Shown: one piece after another, positions 9,194 through 17,272 of the stretch
How the letters are laid out: each line of letters begins with the position of its first letter
How positions within the stretch are numbered: the first letter of the stretch is position 1
Source of the DNA: Bacillota bacterium
Lineage (GTDB): Bacteria; Sysuimicrobiota; Sysuimicrobiia; Sysuimicrobiales; Segetimicrobiaceae
Reading direction: 5' to 3'
Assembly (NCBI GenBank): GCA_021324975.1
Contig: JAJPIA010000046.1
Span: 31,364 to 95,363, forward strand
Length of the DNA stretch: 64,000 nt
Translations under genes and position numbers: made by a program
The notes under the pieces: generated by a model
What the model was told of the DNA's origin: nothing
The model's database searches: none
Seen by the model: only the letters and a program-made list of their open reading frames with translations

Positions 9194-9834
9194 CGTGCGC
9201 GATCAGCGTGATCACGGCGACGCGCAACCGCGCGCCGGTATTGGCGCGCTGCCTCGAGGCGCTGGAGCGGCAGACACTCGATCCCTCCCGCTACGAGGTC
9301 GTCGTCGCCGACGACGCCTCGACCGACGAGACGCCGTCCGTCGTCGACGCGGCCACGCGCCGCGCCCGCTGTGCCATCCGCTGCTCGCGGGTGGACCGCC
9401 GCGCGGGCGTGCCGGCAGCGCGGAACGCGGCGATCCGCGCCGCTCGGGGCGAGATCGTGGCGTTTGTGGACGATGACTCGTTCGCCCCGGCAGGGTTTTT
9501 GGCCGCCCACCTCGCGGCGCACGAAGCGCACCCGGAGGGCATTGTCTGTCGCGGCCCGGTCATCGTGACGCAGTCGCTGGACCGCCCCTTCGACGTCCGC
9601 GGCGGCGTGCTCGATATCTCGACCGCGTACTTCGACACGGACAACGGATCGGTGCGGCGCGCGGACGTGCTCCGTGCCGGGCTGTTCGACGAGACGTTTT
9701 TCCCATACGGCTGGGAAGGGCTGGACCTCGGGCTGCGGCTGCGGCGCCTGGGCCTCCGGCGTGTGTACGCCGCGACGCGCCCCTGTACCATTACCGGTCG
9801 GAGGCCGTGCGGGGCGCGCTCGACGCGATGCTGA
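9190..9834 (+). CDS. family 2 glycosyltransferase, catalytic part (frameshifted gene)
   Basis: Begins with GTG at 9190 in a GTGA overlap with the exporter stop. Residues 1-195 are a GT-A fold: SVITATRNR start, nucleotide-binding VVADDASTDET, then AARNAAIRAARGEIVAF with the metal site DDDSF, and an acceptor-loop region FFPYGWEGLDLGLRLRRLG. The reading frame then breaks in a run of four C at 9780-9783 and ends in nonsense at 9834. Reading one base back at the run restores RPLYHY and continues for about 115 more residues to 10127, matching the homologous position (LGYHYHVET) in the next two genes. The restored protein would be about 312 residues. Either a real mutation, an assembly error, or less likely programmed -1 slippage. 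Confidence 0.85.
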   Translation: MTCAISVITATRNRAPVLARCLEALERQTLDPSRYEVVVADDASTDETPSVVDAATRRARCAIRCSRVDRRAGVPAARNAAIRAARGEIVAFVDDDSFAPAGFLAAHLAAHEAHPEGIVCRGPVIVTQSLDRPFDVRGGVLDISTAYFDTDNGSVRRADVLRAGLFDETFFPYGWEGLDLGLRLRRLGLRRVYAATRPCTITGRRPCGARSTRC

Positions 9835-10127
9835 CCAAAGAAGACGAGCGGGCCCGGACGGCCCGGCTCTTCTACGCCAAGCACCCCACGCTCGAATCAC
9901 GGTTTGCCGTCCAACTCACGCCGCTCCACCTGCTCCTCAACGCTGTGCAGCGCGGGTTCGGGCTCGTGCACTCAGGCAATGTCGAGATCCTCGTGGAGCG
10001 CTCGCAGCGCTGGGGCCTGCCCGCCCTGGGCCGCGTCCTCCTCTCGGGGATCCTGAACGAGCGGTATCTGGCTCGCCTGCGCGCCCGCGACGGCGGCGGG
10101 GCGGCGAGCGCGGCCGACGGCCCGTGA
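9783..10127 (+). pseudogene. C-terminal part of the frameshifted glycosyltransferase
   Basis: This frame carries the missing C-terminus: LYHYRSEAVRG, then LFYAKHPTLESRF and a hydrophobic segment LTPLHLLLNAVQRGFGL, ending at 10127. It lines up with the end of the two following paralogues, which also have a KHG/KHP motif followed by a semi-hydrophobic tail. An internal ATG at 9831 could start a separate peptide, but no ribosome site is seen and the peptide alone would lack the catalytic domain. It is best read as one gene with the upstream piece. Confidence 0.75.
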
Positions 10128-10171
10128 CGCGGCGCGCCCGTGGCGATGCGCCGGTCGTCCGGCGCGGGCGA

Positions 10172-10180
10172 TGATACAAT
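10172..10180 (+). promoter_or_regulatory. extended -10 (TGaTACAAT) just before a GTG start
   Basis: TACAAT at 10175-10180 preceded by TG at 10172-10173 forms an extended -10 element. GTG of the next glycosyltransferase is at 10188, 7 nt after the hexamer, which is where transcription should begin. There is no Shine-Dalgarno. This suggests an internal promoter with a leaderless transcript. Confidence 0.5.
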
Positions 10181-10187
10181 AGCGCCG

Positions 10188-11150
10188 GTGGAGATCAGCG
10201 TCGTCATCCCCACGTTCAACAACTGCGACGTGCTGCGCCGGACCATCGAGGCGCTGACGCGGCAGACGCTCCCGCCGAGCGCGTACGAGATCGTGGTCGC
10301 CGATGACGGCTCGACCGACGGCACGCGGGCCATGGTGGCGGAGGCCCGGCGCGGGCCGGTCGCGATTCAGTATGTCGTCCAGGCGAACGGCGGGCGGTCC
10401 GCGGCGCGCAACCGGGGAGCGCGCGCGGCGCGGGGCCGTGTGCTGCTCTTTATCGACGCGGACATCTGGGCGGCGCCGGCGCTGCTCGCGACGCATCACG
10501 CCCATTACCCGCCGGGCGTATCCAGGCTCGGTGTGCAGGGCCGGACGCTCACCCACCCCGACGCGCGGACCACGCCGTTCATGCGGGCCCGGGAGATCAC
10601 CCCGGATCTCTCGGTCCGCCGCCGCCACAACTTGGCCCCGGTGCACATCATCACGCGGAACTTCTCCATCCCGCGGTGCGAGTTCGAGGCGGTGGGCGGG
10701 TTCGACGAGGGCTTCACCGGCTACGGATGGGAGGACATCGAGCTCGCGATGCGGATGCGGGCCAGGGGCGTCCGCTTCGAGTACGATCCGGGGGCCCTCG
10801 GGTACCATTACCACGTCGAGACCTTCGACGCCAGCTGCCGCAAGCTCAGGCAGGCGGGCGAGGGCGCGGTGTACTTCTGGCAGAAGCACGGCCGCTCCGC
10901 GCAGCTCGGCCTGTTTCTCGAGATCCTGCCCGCGCTGCTGCCGCTCAAGTGGCTCGTGTTTCGCACGCCGCTCTTCATGCCGCTGTTTCGCCGGCTGCGG
11001 CCGTACGCCGAGGCGCGCGGCTGGCTGCTGCTCGCGAATGAATGTTACACGGAGCTGATCTGGGAAGCGTACTACGACGGGGTCTTTACGGCGCTCAGGC
11101 GGACACGGGCGGCCGCGCTCAGTCCCGCGGCGCAGGTCCGCCGCACCTAG
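10188..11150 (+). CDS. family 2 glycosyltransferase
   Basis: About 320 residues. GT-A domain with SVVIPTFNNCDVL at the start, VVADDGSTDGT near residue 38, SAARNRGARAARG and the metal-binding FIDADIW near 85-92, then a conserved GGFDEGFTGYGWEDIELAMR acceptor region near 180-200. The C-terminal part ends in a semi-hydrophobic amphipathic segment that may associate with the membrane. It is a close tandem paralogue of the next gene, sharing TTPFMR, HYPxG and the KHGR motif. The start is GTG at 10188, with an extended -10 but no ribosome site; the in-frame sequence upstream to 10140 is not protein-like. Its sugar specificity cannot be read from sequence. Confidence 0.87.
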   Translation: MEISVVIPTFNNCDVLRRTIEALTRQTLPPSAYEIVVADDGSTDGTRAMVAEARRGPVAIQYVVQANGGRSAARNRGARAARGRVLLFIDADIWAAPALLATHHAHYPPGVSRLGVQGRTLTHPDARTTPFMRAREITPDLSVRRRHNLAPVHIITRNFSIPRCEFEAVGGFDEGFTGYGWEDIELAMRMRARGVRFEYDPGALGYHYHVETFDASCRKLRQAGEGAVYFWQKHGRSAQLGLFLEILPALLPLKWLVFRTPLFMPLFRRLRPYAEARGWLLLANECYTELIWEAYYDGVFTALRRTRAAALSPAAQVRRT

Positions 11151-11152
11151 CC

Positions 11153-12127
11153 ATGGAGCTGAGCGTCGTCGTCGCCACCTACAACCGGTGCGACGTGCTC
11201 GCGCGCACGCTGGAACACCTCGCGCGCCAAGCCTTTCCGCGGGACCAGTACGAGATCGTCGTGGCCGACGACGGATCGACCGACGGGACGGCCGCCATGC
11301 TGCGAACGGTCGGGGGTCCGGTGCCGCTGCGCCACGCGGTCCAGCCGCACCGCGGGGCCTCCGCCGTGCGGAATCTCGGCTGGCGCGCGTCGCGGGGCCG
11401 CGTCGTGTTGTTCATCGACGCCGACTTTTGGGCCGATCCCGGCCTGCTGGCCGCGCACCACCGGCACTACCCGGCGGGGGCGTCGCGGATCGCGGTGCAG
11501 GGCGCCACGATGATCCACCCGGACAGCCTCACCACCCCGTTCATGCGGGTCAAGCAGGTGAGCCCGGATCTCACGGTGCGCAGCCGGCACCGCATGTCGC
11601 CGTACCATGTCGTCTCACGGAACATCTCGATGCTGCGGGGCGACCTCGAGGCGGCGGGCGGCTTCGACGAGGGGTTCCCCGGCTACGGCTACGAAGACCT
11701 GGACCTCGCGCTGCGGATGGACGCGATGGGCGTCGTGTTCGAGTACGACCCCGGGGCCCGCGGGTATCACCATCACGTGGAGACTCTCGACGGCGTGCTT
11801 GCCAAGATGTCCGAGGCGGGGATGTGCGCCGTCTACGTCTGGCGAAAGCACGGCCGGGCCCGGCGCCTCGGCGTGTTTCTCGAGATCCAGCCGTGGATGC
11901 TGCCCCTGAAGCGGCTCGTGTACGGGACGCCGCTCGTGATGCCGCTCCTGCGGCGGCTGGTGCCGGTCGGCGAGCGTCGCGGGTGGTTGCTCCTCCTCAA
12001 CGAATGCTATAAGAACTTGCTCCAAGAAGCGTTCTATGCCGGCGTGTTCGCCGCGAGGCGGCCCGCCGGCGCGGCCCCCAGGGCCGCGCATCCTGTGCCC
12101 GGAGGCGCCGACCATGGGATCCCGTGA
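11153..12127 (+). CDS. family 2 glycosyltransferase, tandem paralogue
   Basis: About 324 residues. Same architecture as the gene before it: SVVVATYNRCDVL, VVADDGSTDGT, SAVRNLGWRASRG, FIDADFW, then GGFDEGFPGYGYEDLDLALR and EYDPGARGYHHHVET. Long identical blocks in the same order show that the pair arose by duplication. ATG at 11153 lies 2 bp after the previous stop, so translation is probably coupled. It probably adds one sugar of the same glycan as its neighbours, working on the cytosolic face of the membrane. Confidence 0.87.
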   Translation: MELSVVVATYNRCDVLARTLEHLARQAFPRDQYEIVVADDGSTDGTAAMLRTVGGPVPLRHAVQPHRGASAVRNLGWRASRGRVVLFIDADFWADPGLLAAHHRHYPAGASRIAVQGATMIHPDSLTTPFMRVKQVSPDLTVRSRHRMSPYHVVSRNISMLRGDLEAAGGFDEGFPGYGYEDLDLALRMDAMGVVFEYDPGARGYHHHVETLDGVLAKMSEAGMCAVYVWRKHGRARRLGVFLEIQPWMLPLKRLVYGTPLVMPLLRRLVPVGERRGWLLLLNECYKNLLQEAFYAGVFAARRPAGAAPRAAHPVPGGADHGIP

Positions 12128-13124
12128 CGCCGCGGTGGACGTGTCCATCGTGGTGCCGGTGTACAACGAGGCCGAGAGCCTCCGCACGCTGCACGCCGAG
12201 ATCGCGGCCGCCATGGCGCCCCTCAGCCGGCCGTGGGAGCTGATCTGCGTCGACGACGGCAGCTCCGACCTGAGCTTCCACGTCCTCGAAGAGCTCGCGC
12301 GGGCGGACCCGCGTGTCGTGGCGATCCAGCTCCGCCGCAACTTTGGACAAACCGCGGCGATCGCCGCGGGCATCGATCACGCGCGCGGCCGCATCGTGGT
12401 CGCGTTGGACGCAGACTTACAACACGATCCCGCCGACATCCCGCGGCTCCTGGACAAGCTCGACGAAGGGTACGATGTCGTGAGCGGGTGGCGCAAGAAC
12501 CGGGCGGACCCCTTGCTCACCCGTCGCGTTCCCTCGATCCTCGCGAACCGCGCGATCTCCGCCGTGCTCGGCCTGCAGCTGCACGACTACGGGTGCACGC
12601 TCAAGGCGTACCGGCGCGAGATTTTGGACCACGTGCACCTCTACGGCGAGATGCACCGGTTGATCCCGGGCTTTGCGGCGTCGATCGGCGCCCGGATCAC
12701 CGAGTTGCCCATCAACCACCGCCCGCGCCGGTTCGGCCGGTCCAAGTACGGACTCGTGCGCACGCTCAAGGTGCTGCTCGACCTCTTGACGGTGCGCTTC
12801 CTGAGCGGCTACGTCACCAAGCCGATCTATGTTTTCGGCGGCGCGGGGTTTGCGCTGGCCGCGACGGGCCTCCTCGTCACCGTCGTGGTCGCCGTCCAGA
12901 AGCTGGCGTACGGCGTGTGGGTGCACCAGAATCCGCTCGCGTGGATCGCCGGCCTTTGCTTCGTGTCCGCGCTGCAGTTGATCCTGATGGGCCTGCTGGC
13001 GGAGCTGATCGTCCGGACCTATCACGAGTCGCAGGCAAAACCGATCTACGTGGTGCGGCGCATCACCGGGCACGGCATCTCCCCGGAGCGCGTCCGCCCG
13101 CAGGCACCCTCCCTCTTGCGATGA
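12114..13124 (+). CDS. polyprenyl-phosphate glycosyltransferase (DPM1/GtrB/ArnC-like)
   Basis: About 336 residues. N-terminal GT-A domain with SIVVPVYNEAESL, ICVDDGSSD, RNFGQTAAIAAGIDHARG and the metal site ALDADLQHDP near residue 105; next comes the family motif RFGRSKYG near 208. The C-terminus has two long membrane spans (YVFGGAGFALAATGLLV and WIAGLCFVSALQLILM). Such enzymes load a sugar onto undecaprenyl phosphate on the cytosolic side. Start ATG at 12114 follows GGAGG by 8 nt and overlaps the previous gene by 14 bp. It would feed lipid-linked sugar donors to GT39/ligase-type enzymes. Confidence 0.92.
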   Translation: MGSRDAAVDVSIVVPVYNEAESLRTLHAEIAAAMAPLSRPWELICVDDGSSDLSFHVLEELARADPRVVAIQLRRNFGQTAAIAAGIDHARGRIVVALDADLQHDPADIPRLLDKLDEGYDVVSGWRKNRADPLLTRRVPSILANRAISAVLGLQLHDYGCTLKAYRREILDHVHLYGEMHRLIPGFAASIGARITELPINHRPRRFGRSKYGLVRTLKVLLDLLTVRFLSGYVTKPIYVFGGAGFALAATGLLVTVVVAVQKLAYGVWVHQNPLAWIAGLCFVSALQLILMGLLAELIVRTYHESQAKPIYVVRRITGHGISPERVRPQAPSLLR

Positions 13125-13139
13125 GGCCGTAGCGGCGCC

Positions 13140-15059
13140 GTGTGCGGCATCGCGGGGTTTACGGCCGACACGCTCATCGAGCACCCGGCGGACGCCGTGA
13201 TCCGCGCGATGTGCGACGCGCTACGGCATCGGGGCCCCGATGACGAGGGGTACCATACGGGCGGCGCGGTGCTGGGGGCCCGGCGGCTCAGCATCATCGA
13301 CGTCGCGGGCGGCCATCAACCCATCGCGAACGAGGACGGCACCGTCTGGGTCGTCCAGAACGGCGAGATCTACAACTTCCCGGACCTCCGCGCCGAGGCC
13401 GCGCGGCGCGGCCATCAGTTTCGCACGCGGTCGGACACGGAAGTCCTCGTGCATCTCTACGAAGACCACGGGCCGGACCTCGTCTCACGGCTCGAGGGCA
13501 TGTTTGCCTTTGCGGTGTGGGACGCGCGGCTGCGGCGGCTCGTGCTCGCGCGCGACCGCATGGGCAAAAAGCCGCTCCACTACGCGCGGCCCCGTGGCGG
13601 TCTCGTGTTTGCCTCTGAGCTCAAGGCGCTGCTGCGGCACCCCGCCTTCAGACCGGCGCTCTCGGCGGCGGCGCTGGCGCGCTACCTCGCGTTCGACTAC
13701 GTGCCGGCGCCGCTCGTGATCTTCGACGGGGTGGCCAAGCTCCCACCGGGCCATGTGCTCGTGTTCGAGGACGGAGACGCCCGTGTCTCCCGCTATTGGG
13801 ATCTACCGGCGCCGGACACGAACAGCGCGTCCGCCCCAGAGGCGGCGGATCGGCTCGTACAGCTGCTCGACGCGGCGACCGCGCGCCGGCTCCTGAGCGA
13901 CGTCCCGCTCGGCGCGTTCCTCAGCGGCGGGATCGACTCGTCCGCGGTCGCGGCGCTGATGACACGGCATAGCCCGAGCCCGGTCAAGACCTTTAGCATC
14001 GCCTTCGAGGAGCGCTCCTTCGACGAGTCGCGCTACGCCCGCGAGGTGGCGGCGTGCCTCGGCACGGACCACCACGAGGAGGTGATGGCGCCGGCCGTCA
14101 TGGCCGCGCTCGCCGAACGGCTCGGCGAGATCCTCGACGAGCCGCTGGCCGACGCCTCGATCCTGCCCACCTACCTGCTCTCGCGGTTCACGCGGCGGTC
14201 CGTGACCGTGGCCCTCTCCGGCGACGGCGGGGACGAGCTGTTCGCGGGCTATCCCACGTACCAGGCGCACCAGATGGCGCGGCGGCTCGCCTGGACTCCG
14301 CGCCCGGTGCTGGCCGGCGCCCGCGCGCTGGCCGATCGCCTGCCGGTCTCTTACAGCGACTTCAGCCTGGACTTCAAGATCCGCCGGTTCCTGTCCGGCC
14401 TCGGCCACCCGCTCGCACTCCGGCACACGCTGTGGCTCGGCACGTTCGGTCCGGACGAACTCTCCGCGGTGCTCGCGCCCGACGTGTGGCGCGCGGTCGA
14501 GGCGACAGACCTGCTCGCCGAGGTCCGCGGGCACCTGCGCGCGGCAGAGGACCGCGGCTGGCTCGGCACGCTGCTCTATCTCGACGCCAAGCTCTACCTG
14601 CAGGACGGCGTGCTGGTCAAGGTGGACCGCGCCAGCATGGCGTGCTCGCTCGAGGTGCGCTGCCCGTTCTTGGATACCGCGGTTGTGGAGTTCGCAAGCC
14701 GCCTGCCGGCCCACCAAAAGCTCCGCGGGCTCACCACGAAGTTTCTGCTCAAGCGTGCGCTCAAGGGACTCCTGCCGGACCGCATTCTGCGCCGGCGCAA
14801 GAAAGGGTTCGGGGTGCCGGTTGGCGCGTGGATCCGCGGCCCCTGGCGCGACCTGTTCGGCGACGTGCTCGGCCGGGAGCGCCTCGCCCGTCAGGGGCTC
14901 TTGAACCCGGAAGCCGTCGCGCGTCTGCTCAACGAGCACGTGGCCGGGACGCACGACCACCGGAAGAAGCTCTGGAACCTCTTCGCGCTGCAGATCTGGC
15001 ACCGTACATACATGGAAGGCGGGATGCCGCAACCGGCGCACGCCGGGCAACAGCGCTAG
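13140..15059 (+). CDS. asnB: asparagine synthase (glutamine-hydrolysing), AsnB type
   Basis: About 639 residues. After the initiator, Cys2 of MCGIAGF is the class II glutaminase nucleophile. The amidotransferase domain spans 1-210 (RHRGPDDEG, GARRLSIID, NGEIYNF, RTRSDTEVL). The synthetase domain has the pyrophosphate loop LSGGIDSSA near 262 and ALSGDGGDELFAGY near 360. Family members convert aspartate plus glutamine to asparagine; in polysaccharide clusters, as here, they are often suspected of amidating sugar acids or peptides. The start is GTG at 13140, forced by the requirement for Cys2, 15 bp after the preceding glycosyltransferase. It is the last gene of the plus-strand run before a repeat element. 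Confidence 0.93.
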   Translation: MCGIAGFTADTLIEHPADAVIRAMCDALRHRGPDDEGYHTGGAVLGARRLSIIDVAGGHQPIANEDGTVWVVQNGEIYNFPDLRAEAARRGHQFRTRSDTEVLVHLYEDHGPDLVSRLEGMFAFAVWDARLRRLVLARDRMGKKPLHYARPRGGLVFASELKALLRHPAFRPALSAAALARYLAFDYVPAPLVIFDGVAKLPPGHVLVFEDGDARVSRYWDLPAPDTNSASAPEAADRLVQLLDAATARRLLSDVPLGAFLSGGIDSSAVAALMTRHSPSPVKTFSIAFEERSFDESRYAREVAACLGTDHHEEVMAPAVMAALAERLGEILDEPLADASILPTYLLSRFTRRSVTVALSGDGGDELFAGYPTYQAHQMARRLAWTPRPVLAGARALADRLPVSYSDFSLDFKIRRFLSGLGHPLALRHTLWLGTFGPDELSAVLAPDVWRAVEATDLLAEVRGHLRAAEDRGWLGTLLYLDAKLYLQDGVLVKVDRASMACSLEVRCPFLDTAVVEFASRLPAHQKLRGLTTKFLLKRALKGLLPDRILRRRKKGFGVPVGAWIRGPWRDLFGDVLGRERLARQGLLNPEAVARLLNEHVAGTHDHRKKLWNLFALQIWHRTYMEGGMPQPAHAGQQR

Positions 15060-15118
15060 TCCGCCGTCTCGTGTGTGGGACCAGGGTAGACGGGTCGGGC
15101 GGGCCTGGCCGGAGCGGG

Positions 15119-15248
15119 GTTGGTCTCGGCCTTCATGAATCCAATCCAATGAGGGCCTCGACCCCTCCGGCGGCTTGGCCGCCTCCGGTCGACGCCCGCG
15201 ATACTCACAACTGCGTGGCGTCACCTTACTTGCGCTGCAAACGAAGCG
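15119..15248 (+). repeat. structured intergenic repeat, copy 1
   Basis: A block of about 130 bp that recurs at 55864-55994 in the same orientation, differing at a limited number of scattered positions. It begins GTTGGTCTCGG and ends ACGAAGCG. It contains an inverted repeat GGCCTTCAT (15128-15136)/ATGAGGGCC (15149-15157) around a 12-nt loop, and a second hairpin GGCGGC-TTG-GCCGCC (15069+100 to 15183, i.e. 15169-15183). A shorter GC-rich match (GGGCGGGCCTGGCCGG) precedes both copies. It fills most of the 325-bp gap between the asparagine synthase and aminotransferase genes; nothing else is recognisable in that gap. Confidence 0.8.
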
Positions 15249-15384
15249 AAGGCACGGCATTGGTCGGGCGTCGGTGCGTGGAGAGGAGGTCAGGTCCGCC
15301 CGGCACCCACCCTTGCCGAACTAATGCGATGACGCAGTAGCGGGCGGAGCGCCAGACGCCGGCGACGCGGCGGGAGGACGTGTT

Positions 15385-16530
15385 GTGAGAATGGAGCCGT
15401 TTGCGCTCGAGCGCTGGATGACCACCTGGGAGACCCGGGTGCAATACGACCTTGCCGAAAGCGGCATCCTCCCGCTCCGTGCGCGCGACCTGCTCGAGCT
15501 CCTCCCGGACGCCGAGCGCGCGTCCGCGCTCGACTCGCTCCTCGATCTTCGCCTCGGCTACTCGGAGGCGCGCGGCACCGAGGAGCTGCGCGAGCTGCTC
15601 GCGGCCACGTACCGCGGAGCGACGCCGGACGAGATTTTGGTCACCACCGGCGCCATCGAAGCAAATTTCCTGCTGTTTCAGCTCCTGCTGGAGCCCGGCG
15701 ATCACGTGGTCGCATGTTATCCCGCCTATCAACAGCTCTACAGCGTGCCGCGCGGTCTGGGCTGTGAGGTGGCCCACTGGCGGGCGCGCGAGGAGGAGGA
15801 CGGTTTTCGGTTCGACGTCGACGACCTCGCCCGGCTCATCACGCGCAAGACGCGCCTGGTCGTCCTCAACACACCGCACAATCCCACGGGCGCGGCGCTC
15901 TCGGACGTCGATGTGCGCCGCGTCTACGCGCTCGCGGATGCGGCCGGCGCCACGGTGCTCTCGGACGAGGCGTACCGCTGGCTCGGCGTCCCCGGCGGGG
16001 AGCCGGCCGCGCCGCCGATGTTCGATCTCGGGCCGCGGGGCGTCAGCGTCGGCACGCTCTCCAAGCCGTTCGGCCTGCCCGGGCTTCGAATCGGCTGGCT
16101 GGCCGCGCACGGCGACGTCGCGGCGCGCTGCTGGGCGCTGCGGGACTACGTCTCGCTCAGCCCCGGCCGGCTCAGCGACGCGCTCGCCGTGACGGCACTG
16201 CGCCATCGGGAGAGGATCTTCGAGCGAAATCGCCACATCATCGCGGCGAACCTCGCGACCGCCGAGCGGTGGTTTGCGGCGCGCGAGGGCCTGGTCGACT
16301 GGCATTCGCCGCGCGGTGGGCTGCTGAGCCTCCTCCGATACCACCTGCCGCTCCCGTCGCTCGATCTCGCGAACCTGCTGGCCGAGCGGTACAGCGTCAT
16401 GCTGGCCCCGGGCTCCGCCTTCGGCTATGAGCATCGCCTGCGCATCGGGATCGGCCAGGACCCCGCCGTCTTTGCCGCGGGACTCGAGCGGACCGGGGAA
16501 TGTCTCGCCGGTCTCGCCGGAACCGCGTGA
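15385..16530 (+). CDS. PLP-dependent class I/II aminotransferase
   Basis: About 381 residues, fold type I. Recognisable sites are EARGTEELRELLA near residue 52, TTGAIEANFL (cofactor phosphate loop), NTPHNPTGA near 163, SDEAYRW near 193 and the Schiff-base lysine in GTLSKPFGLPGLRIGW near 226. These enzymes transfer amino groups from amino acids to keto acids; related proteins with this motif set include capreomycidine-synthase-like and other beta-eliminating or cyclising members, so the substrate is open. The start is GTG at 15385, because GGGAGG at 15372-15377 sits 7 nt before it; ATG at 15391 would be 13 nt away. Confidence 0.88.
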   Translation: MRMEPFALERWMTTWETRVQYDLAESGILPLRARDLLELLPDAERASALDSLLDLRLGYSEARGTEELRELLAATYRGATPDEILVTTGAIEANFLLFQLLLEPGDHVVACYPAYQQLYSVPRGLGCEVAHWRAREEEDGFRFDVDDLARLITRKTRLVVLNTPHNPTGAALSDVDVRRVYALADAAGATVLSDEAYRWLGVPGGEPAAPPMFDLGPRGVSVGTLSKPFGLPGLRIGWLAAHGDVAARCWALRDYVSLSPGRLSDALAVTALRHRERIFERNRHIIAANLATAERWFAAREGLVDWHSPRGGLLSLLRYHLPLPSLDLANLLAERYSVMLAPGSAFGYEHRLRIGIGQDPAVFAAGLERTGECLAGLAGTA

Positions 16531-16580
16531 GGATCGCGCTGGATGTATTACCAGATCGCCCGGCTAACAAGATCGCACGG

Positions 16581-16586
16581 TATAAT
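16581..16586 (+). promoter_or_regulatory. TATAAT -10 hexamer upstream of hicB
   Basis: Perfect TATAAT at 16581-16586 in an otherwise GC-rich gap, about 35 bp before the HicB-like start. Transcription from about 16593 would give a leader of some 28 nt containing the GAGGT ribosome site at 16608-16612. No convincing -35 is seen. Confidence 0.5.
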
Positions 16587-16620
16587 CAACCGAGAAGCCG
16601 TCATTTTGAGGTAGTCGCAC

Positions 16621-16881
16621 ATGCCGGGCTTGACCCTCACTGCTGTTTTCCAGAGAACGCCTGAGGGTTATGTTGCCTTTGTGGAAGAACTCCCGGGCGC
16701 CAACACACAGGGCGCCACCATCGACGAAGCCCGGACCAACCTCCGCGAGGCGGTTGAGATGGTGCTCGAGGCAAATCGAGCACTCGCCGAGCAATCTTTG
16801 ACGGGACCTGACATCATCCGCGAACCCTTCGACCTGTCATTGAAATCGCCAGGCACCCCCACAGCGTTCTCCGAAGCGTAG
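16621..16881 (+). CDS. HicB-family antitoxin-like protein (no HicA partner seen)
   Basis: 86 residues with the HicB partial RNase-H fold: FQRTPEGYVAFVEELPGANTQG followed by TIDEARTNLREAVEMVLEANRA. In TA systems HicB neutralises the mRNA interferase HicA and represses the operon through a C-terminal DNA-binding segment. Here the C-terminus is short, with no clear HTH or ribbon-helix-helix, and no small HicA-like reading frame is found either side; the next gene is DUF427. It therefore looks like an orphan HicB-domain protein of the kind common outside TA loci. ATG at 16621 has GAGGT 8 nt upstream. Confidence 0.8.
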   Translation: MPGLTLTAVFQRTPEGYVAFVEELPGANTQGATIDEARTNLREAVEMVLEANRALAEQSLTGPDIIREPFDLSLKSPGTPTAFSEA

Positions 16882-16918
16882 GGAAACCCAGCCTCACCAC
16901 CAGCACGGAGGATCCGGC

Positions 16919-17200
16919 ATGAAGGCCACATGGCGTGGACATAAGATCGCGTCGAGCGACCGCACCGTGGAAGTCGGTGGCTACCTCTATTTCCCGCGGG
17001 ACGCCGTCCGCATGGACATGCTGCAACCGACGCCGAAGACGGACAGCGATCTTGCCTGCCCGCACGGGGTCCAGTTCTACGATGTCGTTGACGGCGCGGC
17101 GCGCAGCCCGCGTGCCGCGTGGTCCTACGAGGCGCCGCAGCCCTCCATGAAAGAGGTCGATCACTGGATCGGCTTCTGGGAAGACGTCGAGATCCAATAG
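16919..17200 (+). CDS. DUF427 domain protein
   Basis: 93 residues matching the small single-domain DUF427 family: MKATWRGHKIASSDRTVEV start, YLYFPRDAVRMDML, then CPHGVQFYDVV and a C-terminal AAWSYEAPQPSMKEVDHWIG with a conserved final acidic segment. The family's biochemical role is unknown. ATG at 16919 is preceded by GGAGG with 7 nt spacing. It follows the HicB-like gene by 37 bp and may share its transcript. Confidence 0.85.
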   Translation: MKATWRGHKIASSDRTVEVGGYLYFPRDAVRMDMLQPTPKTDSDLACPHGVQFYDVVDGAARSPRAAWSYEAPQPSMKEVDHWIGFWEDVEIQ

Positions 17201-17272
17201 GGCGCCGGCGAAAAACCGCGGTCGAGCGGGGCGTCTGCGGGGACCGGCACGTCCGGCATCCGCTTCTGACTA

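Noticed and set aside
9780..9786. Programmed -1 frameshift signal
   Set aside because: CCCC-T is not a canonical X-XXY-YYZ heptamer and I see no obvious downstream pseudoknot; a missing base is simpler.
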